Shown here: piece by piece, positions 1-9,400 of the stretch
How the letters are laid out: every line of letters begins with the position of its first letter
Numbering within the stretch: the first letter of the stretch is position 1
Assembly: GCA_013397935.1 (NCBI GenBank)
Contig: VZRN01004248.1
Span: 63,931-127,930, forward strand
Length of the DNA: 64,000 nucleotides
Direction of reading: 5' to 3'
From: Dasyornis broadbenti
Taxonomy: Eukaryota; Chordata; Aves; Passeriformes; Dasyornithidae
Translations under genes and position numbers: made by a program
The notes under the pieces: model-generated
Seen by the model: only the letters and a program-made list of their open reading frames with translations
Told to the model about the DNA's origin: nothing
Databases searched by the model: none

Positions 1-373
1 CACCTCTGTCTCCCTCTGTGGCTCCATGCGTACATTCCTCCATCCAAACACAGCATCTCACACAAAAATTTGGTCCAGAAACAAAAGGGGTGTCAAGGGA
101 GACTTTGCATAGACTTCTTAGCTTTCCAGATTAGATGTCAGATGAAGCCAGTGCAGGAGGGATGGTGAACCAGTCACATCTGTAAAGTTTGTTTTCAGTC
201 ACAGCAGCGTTAAGAGAATTCAGAAAGGTTCAAAGGGGTGAACTGGTAATATCAAAAGGGATGGTATGGTCTCACCAGGAAAAAGGGCAAAGACAGCATT
301 TTAGACGAGCAGGATCTGTTCTGTGCACAAGCCCTTACCCAAGGCCCCACTGACTCCTTCCATCTCTCGACAG
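1..373 (+). other. B4GALNT3: Intron of B4GALNT3 (3' part)
   Basis: Non-coding lead-in to the first visible exon. It ends with a pyrimidine-rich stretch and CAG at 371-373. No exon encoding the preceding part of the PA14 domain is visible here, so the upstream exon lies outside the window. Confidence 0.8.
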
Positions 374-474
374 GGGAGTTTCAGTTTGCCATTGCTGCAG
401 ATGACAATGCTGAGTTCTGGCTGAGTCCAGATGAAAAGCCCTCTGGTCTCCAGCTGCTGGCCAATGTAGGCAAG
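374..474 (+). CDS. B4GALNT3: B4GALNT3 exon a (PA14 domain)
   Basis: 101 nt. It starts with two bases that complete a split codon and ends in phase 0 before GTACAG. It encodes GEFQFAIAADDNAEFWLS and onward, a typical PA14 beta-sandwich strand pattern (EFxFxxxxDDNxEFWLS). Confidence 0.95.
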
Positions 475-3400
475 GTACAGTGCATGCTGCATGGCTTCTC
501 CCGTCAAGGCTTTAATGTTTCTGTGGGAACAGAGACTTTCCGGACTTACCACTTCCTTGGACTACCCAAGTTTCTTTCCCTGCCCAACTACAGACAGCAT
601 CAGCACAGATGCCAGATGGGTATGGCATGTGATACTTTAACTTCCAATAGCACTACCAATACTACATATTGGTAGTGCTATTGGAAGTCCCTTGTTCGCA
701 TTTAAGGGACTTAAATCTGTCCACAGGTGATGGATTTCACAGATGACTTAACAGGAGGAATTGGAGGGAAGAGCGAGCGAGCTCAATTTTCCCTTTTAAT
801 CATTGTCAGTGCAATAACAAGGGAAGAAACTCATCTTAACTAGAGCCATCTTCTGTCTCTTCACAGACAGGGAAGGAGTGGACTGCACCAGGAGAATTCG
901 GGAAATTTCATAGCCAGAAGTCAAACATGGTGAGGTGAGTGAGCGAAGTCCCTCACTTGCAGCCACCTCTGCACATGGCTGGGAAATCACGAGGACAAGG
1001 AAAATGCACCCAGGCTTGTCCTGAAGAATTTTGCAATAGGGATTACTCTGGGGTATTGCCAAAGCTTTGCTGATTTACTGCAGGAATGCGACACTGAATT
1101 TTTCTTCCCTGGTGCAATCAGCCACCAGCACATACAGATGCTTCTATATGAAGTATATCCTGAGCTTCCTGCCTCAGAACTGGCCAGGTTTTTCAGAGGC
1201 CAAAACCCAGCAGGCGAGACTTGAAAGGGAGTTATTCAGAATTAACTGAGACGGGTCTGGAGTGCTCCAGGTGCACAAGGGGAGCTACCTATCTCACTGT
1301 CAGGATCTGGATTTTCTTGGCAGCCCTAACCCTGCTTACCCTGAGAATTAGGTTGTTTCATGGGTGTGGTTGCTCTCCATGCATTGTCTGCTGACAAGCT
1401 AAGAAATGTTCCTTAATGCTCCTGGTGACAGACACGTTGTTCTTCACAGGTTGTCAGCAGCAGGCAGGTACTATTTTGAGGTGCTGCACAAGCAGGATGA
1501 CAGAGGAACAGACCACGTGGAAGTAGCAGTGAGTCTGTGCAATGGTGGTGCTGTATGTGTGTCCCCTCGGAGCTCGGGAATGTTTGTAGCCATTCCCTCC
1601 TTTCCCAGGCCTCAGATCTCATTGCATGAGATGTAGCTAATCCCTTCCAGACCCCTTACCTACTTCTGTATGGGATAGTCCTGGCCATGTGCCAGGACCC
1701 TTTCCTCTGCTTGCTTGGGATAGATCTGCCTTTTCTGGTCTCTATTGCAGCTTTTTGGCCTTTCCTGGTTTGGATGTGTCCTGGGAGATGTCAGTCATTC
1801 CCAGTCTTTTACTGCTGGGTAAATTCAGTCCTAGCAGGGAGAAGGAGGAAGCTGAGGGCCCATCTGGTGAAAAATATCATCTTTGTGTTCCTTTTGTTCA
1901 GACTTGGTTAACTCCATAAGTACTTCATTTTAATGTGTTTCTCTGTTCCAGTGGAGACTGAATGATCCAGAAGTGAAGTTCAAAATCATTGACTCCCAAT
2001 ATCTCTCCCTTTTTGCTAGTAAGTATCTTCATCACAAGTTTTCCCAAGCACCTCCCCATTCTTCCTAAATGTATCAGCATCCGCAGTGTTTCACTATGAA
2101 TCATAGTCTAGCCAGGGAAATACCGGGCATACACATTGTTGGGAGAAAAAGGTAGAGACAGTTCAGGAGAAAGACTTTTGGACAGGGGTGTGACTCATTA
2201 TTAAACATAGGAGAATCGGAAGTAAGATTGGAACATTATTTCAGGGAAGTCTAGAGGTAGTGAGGAAGGGCAGAGAGGAGAGTCTGCAAAGGTGAGAAGG
2301 GTTCTAGATTGAGAGTAACACCAGATGGAGTTTGCTTGCTGAGAGCCAGGGGGAACAGGAGTCCCGTAACGTGGGAGCTGTAGGGGTGTGCTGCCAGCTG
2401 GATGTGACCAGGGAGAAGGGGCTGCTGTAGCACTTGCAGGAGATAGCACTCTGGGTCCTGAATGCAGCAGGATACACTGACAATGCTGGGGGATGCTACT
2501 TTCTTCTGTACCAGCCTCAGGTCTCTGAGTCGGTGCTGGATTGCTGCAAACACATCAGTCCAGTCCCACCTGTTTTGTAAACCGTTCTTAGCATGTCAAG
2601 TGATGCCTTTATCAGTTAAGAAGATCCTTAGTCCTGTTTACCCTTACCTAGCTTTGTCAGCATAATTTTCCTCTGCCAGCATTCACCCTTTCTGTATCTT
2701 CTGCTGTTGCCTTCCAATATTTCTAGGCTCTTTTCCATGCCAGCCCTTTGTGCATGGAAGACTCCCTGATATAATCAAAACATCTGTTTGCTGTGTCTTG
2801 AATTGCAACCTGCTGCTGTATTTTCTGAAATCTGCCATTTGGCCAGAACTAGGCTATTAGGTCTTCCATCTTCATCCTTTTTCCTTCTGTTCTTTTCTTC
2901 TTATTAAATCCCTGTAGCATAGAAGACTGACATCCCAGAAGATCCCTTTGTGATTAGGTACAGTGCTGCAGTCTCATTTTTATCTGTCACCTTCTGCCCA
3001 TAGTTTTTCCCTCTTTCATAATAGCTTTTGGCTGTATCCCATGACATCCCATTCTTTCTGGGTTCCCATGTAGTTCAGAACCCAAAAGTTGGACACCAGT
3101 GCCCTTGGTAGGATATTGCTATTCCCTTATGGATATTTATTCAATTCCCCTCATTTTAGAGTAAGATCTATGGAGACATGAAGATGTCTGACAGCAGCTC
3201 CAAGGAAAAATGCAACCAATACCCAGTCTTGAGTCTGAGCTTCCTGCTGGTCCTGGCTTACTGTGGGACTTCATTCCCCTTCTGGAGTAACATTCTCCTC
3301 AATCACTGAAGGTCTTGCCCCAAGGTCCTGATCCTTTTCCAGCACAGGCTAAAGCTCCGCTCCTCAGATTTCTCCTCCCATTCATCTTTCTTTACCTCCT

Positions 3401-6400
3401 TTTAAAAGAAACTTAATACTAATAATACAGAGGTATCCAGTAGCTCCTGCCAGTATGGGGCCTATTCAGCATACCAGTGCTGGTGTGTCCGAGGCAGGAG
3501 GTAATTTTCTTCTGTTACTCATCACTGTGTGTTTGCTTTCAGTGACAGCCATGTTCCCACCCCACAGCTTCTGTATCTTCAGCTTTCTGGGTCAAAGCCT
3601 TTCCTTTGCCTATGACAAAGACAGCATTAGCACAGTGGATGCAATGCCATTTGGAAAGGATTGACATTGGAGAGAGGTGCTTTTTTGGGACAAGGGACAA
3701 ATTAGCCCTTCCCTCTCCCTTGTGTTGTCTCTCTGGTTTCTAGATGAGACACTTTTAAAGATGGATGAGGTTGGGCACATCCCGCAGACGCTGGCCAGTC
3801 GCAGGAGCCGGCCTGCTGACAGTGCAGGCAGCAGGCCACACCCAGCTGACATGTTGAAGCCTGACCCCCGAGACACTCTTTATGAAGGTAAGATTTGCAA
3901 AGTGGCTGAGGAGATAACTGCAGCCTGTGCAGGAGCACGGCTGGGAAAGATTGTCCTCCTACACTGCAGTTATCAAGGCCATGCATTTTTATCCCTGGTG
4001 CAGAAGAGAGGGGCAGCTACAGTATCAGTCGTGTAGGAGACAAAGCACAGACTAAAGCCAGCTCCTCTTTCTTGGTATCCAGCTCACATGACATCCCCAA
4101 GCATATTTTTGTGTAAATGCCTTAAAGGAATGTAAAGGGATGAGCTGTGCAAGAAGGTTTATTTAACCTGTTTCTTAATATTTCACATGGATGAATAGAA
4201 CCCAGGGACAGAATTAGCTAAGCTGGTGCATGGGTTGCAGCAGGACTTCTCCTGCGATTCTGTGCTCCTTCTTTCCAGTGCCTCTGCTCAGCAAATCTCG
4301 TGTGCACCGAGCCCTGCCAGACTGCCCGTACAAGCCCAGCTACCTGGTGAATGGATTTCCTCTGCAGCGCTACCAGGGACTCCAGTTCGTAAGTTTTATT
4401 TCTTAAGTAGGTACTTGCCCAGGGATACCCAAAGGGAAGGAGAGAGATCCCATTAGCTGTGGGGCCTGAGTTTGCCCTCACATGGAGTCTCATGATGGCT
4501 GAGGATTTCATTCTCAATGGGGTGGACTGTAGTATATGTGGATTACTGAAGCCCTGGGCATCTCTTCAGGAGGACTTGGCCATCTCTTTCCCACTTAATT
4601 CTCACTCTGTTATAGGACTTGAGGTGGATAGATGCTGAGAGAAAGAGGAAAAGGCACGTCCATACATATATCCTAGCATGCTTCCTGCTGTTTTCCTTTC
4701 TCACAGCCTGCTACTGGAGAGGCAAAGAGCTACTGAGCAATTCCTGCTCCCTCTAAAAAAGGCTGGTTATGCTGCAGCTGTGTCCAGGTCACCTTGTGAC
4801 TGATGTCTGGCATTTATGAGGGTTTTACTTTGTCTTTCTCCTTTCCTTGTAGGTTCATTTATCCTTTGTTTACCCGAATGATTACAGCCGCCTGAGCCAC
4901 ATGGAGAAAGACAACAAATGCTTCTACCAGGAAAACCCTTATTATTTGGAAAGGTAGGATGCTGTAAATGCAGGTTTACTAGCAGGGGTGGGGAGGAGTT
5001 TGAAGGCTGGAATTGGTGTGGATTTCATGCTCACTTCTGTAGGACTCTCTTAATTCTTAAAGATCCCCTAAGCCTTGCAAAACATTAAAGCATTTATAGT
5101 TTCTTTTGGTAACTTAAGTGAAAATATGTTTAGGTCTCAAGGGTAAATTAGCAGCGCTTTTCTTGCACTGTTAACCCAGTAGCTGAGTCAGAGCATGTTT
5201 GTTCTCCTACATCAGGGAGGGTATTGCCAGCAAGCTTGGCCTGCCAGTGTCTGAAGCCTCCTCATAGCTGTCACTGTGAAAGCCAAACCATGCACACCAG
5301 CAGGCCTCTCTGGGGGAAGAAACGCATGTCATTTATCTTCACTGGTGCCCAAATTCCAGTGGTGGACCCACAAGGGAACTGCCACTTGCATGCTCCCTCC
5401 CTGCAACAGTCAGACACCTTGTGCAAGGACTCCCATCCATTCAGAAGGACTTTTTTGCAGTATAAAGAAGGTCACTTCCCCACTGAGATAACTGATGATA
5501 GCCTCCCTGTGCTCAGGATCTTTTTCCTCCTTCCAAGAAAGGGCAAAGCAGTTTTCATCAAACTTGTGTTTTGCTCTTCCCTCTGCAGATTTGGATTTTA
5601 CAAGTACATGAAAATGGATCAGCCAGATAAGAGCCTGGACTCTGGAAAAAAGACAGAGCAGCCAGGTAGGGGCCTTAATGTCAGAACCCAGAGGATCCTT
5701 TTATCTGTCACTTTTGTGTGTGGTCTTGCAGCACCAGCTGAAAGAAGCTGTTGACTTTCCATGCCAAGGAAGTCACAGCATTTCCCTGCGAGATTGCTGT
5801 GTCTGGGAAGAGACTTTTCCTGCCACTTTTACTTTGCTTAAGGGCAGACTTGGGAGGTCACCAAACAGTGGGCTGAAATAGACAATATGTCAACTAACTC
5901 TCAGGCCCACAGCTTTATCTGAGGTGCAATTCTAGCAAAAACATGGACAGGAGCAACACAGCCAAAGGTGTGCAGTGTGGCAGCCTGCACTCACACCTGC
6001 CCTGCAGAACTGTGGCCAGACAGACAGCTAAAGGCAAAGCCAGACAGCACCACAGCCTTTGGCAGTGGTGGATTTTGGGTGCTGAGGAGTTTGGTACCAG
6101 CAAGGGCACAGCTCCTGTGTGTGAGAGCATCCCTATCCCTCTGAGCAGGGGACACAACAGAGAGGAGGCGAGAAGTAGCATCCCCTGCACAGTGGGTGCC
6201 TGGGTTAGGGCAAGGAAGGCAGTGGGAGGATGCCAGAGGTGTAACTTCAGTTCATTCTGCAGGCTCCCAGGAGGGGAACCTGGATGACCTGCACTACGAG
6301 GAGCAGGACATGGAGAGCACAAGTGCCCCCGAGCAGCCTGGCACAGGGAGGGCAGAGCCAGCAGGCAACACCCCCAGCAACATGTTGGGCAGTGATAATA

Positions 6401-9400
6401 TTCACAAGGGCTATTCCCTCCAGGAGCGCCGTCGGCTCCTCTCGGTGATGGGTGGCAATGCAGGAGAGGAGGAGATATGGAGGAGAAGGTCGAAAAAGCC
6501 TGGTGTCAAATCAGCTATGCTAGCCTCTACCAACCAAAGCCTCAGCCTGACTGGCCTGGAGGGAAACCCAGTAATGAAGAGACCCCGTTTAAAAGCTGGC
6601 ATCAAAGACAATTCCAGGAGCCCTCTACAGCATGCCAGGGCCTTCCAGAGGAGAGCGCCTGTCAGAAGGGCAAACCCTCCTTCTAGGACTGTGTCTCAGC
6701 AGTCTCTTGGCCACCAAAGAGACTCAGGGGTCACAATTCCCAAAGGAGATCTCAGCACCACTAAGGACAGGCTGCAGCCAGCAGGCACCATGCCAGCCGG
6801 GAAAGGAGGCCTAGTTTCTGGCAAAGCTGGGAAACACACGGCGAGCACTGCCAGCCCCAGCCAGCAGCCTGGGCTTCCACAGTGGCTGAGCCAAGTGGAG
6901 TCCTACATTGCTGAGCAGAAGGCAGCCAACAATGGGAATGTGGGTGAAGGAGAGGTGCAGGTGGCATCTCCTGTGAAGGGCAAGTCTGGAGGAGCAGCAG
7001 AAGAGGAAGAGGTGGATGGGGAGCCAGAAGAGGAAGATGAGGAGGATTTCGATTACGTGCCAGTGTTTGACCAGGCAGTCAACTGGGAGCAGACCTTCAG
7101 CATGAGCAACCTGGACTTCCACATGCTGCGCACAGACTGGATTGACCTGAAATGCAACACCTCAGGAAATTTGCTGCTAAGAGAAAGGGAGGCCCTGGAA
7201 GTTACACGTGTCTTCCTGAGGAAGCTCAACCAGAGGAGTAAAGGGTAAGGCACAGTGAGAAAACCAAAGCGCACTGTCCCAGAGCTGGTTTACTATGCTG
7301 CACAAGGAATAGCTGTCATGTCAGTAACTGGTGAGAATCAGAGGATAAACTGGATGTGGTAAATAAGATTTCAGGCAAGGAATCTGTGTAAAACACTGGA
7401 CTTTAAACACATCTCTTTTGCCTGAGAAATGGTACCAGCTTTTGCTGTACTCTTTTTTCAGCATGGTCTTGGTATGGCTCTTCTTCTTACCAAGATTTAC
7501 CATCCCTTCTGGCAAACAGACACACTTTCTCTGAGCCTCCATAAGCTAAACAATCCAACTCCTGACCCTTCTGTTGGGCTGGCCTTAATTTCTGTAATTT
7601 TCTTACCAGTCTTCTTCCATGCAGGTTTCAGTTGCGGCTTATCTTCCTATACATAAGTGACCAAAATCCTCGATGCTTTATGGAGTGGGTGTTACTAACT
7701 TCTAATCCCTGCTGGAAGTAGGCCTAGTGCTACATATTAAGATCACATTTGCTTATTCAGGGTCACATCAGTCACAGTCAGGTGTAACTGATCAGTACAC
7801 ACAAGCTTTTCTCAGGCTTTTTAACTGACAAGCATCTATTTTACGGCAAGAACTCTTGTTATGATCCAAAAGGGCATGACCTGGCATCCAGTTTTGGCTA
7901 TTCTGAATCTACAGCTCATGCCAGTTTTTACCGTATGATTGCTCAGCCCTACTCCATGTTGTTGTTTGATAAGCTGTCATGAGCCAGTTTCAGTAGCCCA
8001 AACATATTCCTTGTGCCAAGATCATTGTAGATGGTGTTGAATACACTCATTTTTACCAGCCCCACACAATCATTCAGATACATTTGTTATTTTCTGTGTC
8101 ACCTTTATTTAATTTCTCTTGCTAAATATTTTCCCTTGGCTGGAATCCCAGGTCTAATCCCACATGCTTGTGAATTTAGGAGAAACAGGTGCTAAGCATT
8201 CCCATGGGACTTTCGAAGCAGTGCAGCAAAACAGGGGGAAGCCAGGGACAAAAAGGTTTGTGCTGGCTCGAAGGAAGGAGCCCAGCAGAGCTGCGGGGCT
8301 GGAGGTGGGAGAGGGGCTGGTGTCCAGGGGATGTGCCCTCGCCAGCTGAATCTCCTGCAGGCGCTTCCAGCTGCAGCGCATTGTGAATGTGGAGAAACGC
8401 CAGGACCGCATGCGGGGCAGTCGCTACCTGCTGGAGCTGGAGCTGTTGGAGCAGGGGGAGCGGCTCGTCCGCATCTCCGAGTACGTCTTTGCGCGGGGCT
8501 GGCAGGGCATTGGCGGCGATGAAGAGGATGAGAGGAGGATGAGGAACCTGGCATGGGGTCACCGTCGGCACCTGATGGCTGCAGCGAACGAGCCAGAGCT
8601 GTGCTGGCCCCAGGGATTTTCCTGGAACCACCAGGCTGTGGTTCACTTCGTGGTGCCAGGTAAGGGGGACCTGCCTCCCAAGGACATCAAGGGATGGCAC
8701 AGTGGGCAGTTCCCATGCAGGCAGTCCTGGACAGTGGATCTGAGCCAGTCTCAACCATCTTACTTGGGTCACTTCCAACTTCCGTTCTGTCCAAATACCC
8801 TCAGAAATATGATAGTGCCCAAGCACCCGTGACTTGTAAGCTCAAAGAAAACCCCTGTCACATGGTGGGAAAGAACCCACACTGATTTCTTGGCTCTTTG
8901 GACCAGGTTTTCAGCCTGGGCCTATTTCATCATCCCTGCGAGGTTGTCGGAGTTTAACAGAAGGCAAGAAACCTTACCTGTTGAGAAAAAACACCATCAT
9001 TGAAATCAATTTGCTTTGACTCTCTCCCTGTTGCAATACAACCAGTGAAAAACCAGGCACGTTGGGTGCTGCAGTTTATCTCTGACATGGAAGAGCTATT
9101 CCGAGTCACTAAGGATCCCTACTTCAGCATCATCATCACAGACTACAGCAGTGATGACATGGATATAGAGAAGGCTCTGAAAAAGTCTACCTTGCACAGG
9201 TGAGAGTACTACTTGGTCACAAAGAGCCACTCACACACATACACCTGCAAACAGCACATCTGGCAGTCTCTGTGTTTTGACCAGCCTGCTACAGCTGGAA
9301 AACCAGAGACAACATCATCCAGACTTTGCGCATACACAGGAATATGTTTTTGTTATGATATACATACACATATATGGATGGAACAGTGATGAGAAAGTGT

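Noticed and set aside
640..688. MicroRNA precursor
   Set aside because: The hairpin stem is only 22 bp with a 5-nt loop, with no lower stem or basal features; too short for normal processing.
930..934. Use of the earlier GT at 930 as donor of B4GALNT3 exon b
   Set aside because: It would put the next exon out of frame and drop residues that align with the family; the GTGAGT at 935 fits phase and consensus.
5224..5754. Plus-strand open frame of 176 codons as an independent gene or longer B4GALNT3 exon
   Set aside because: Only 5589-5665 fits the family and has AG/GT borders; the rest is readthrough of flanking introns.
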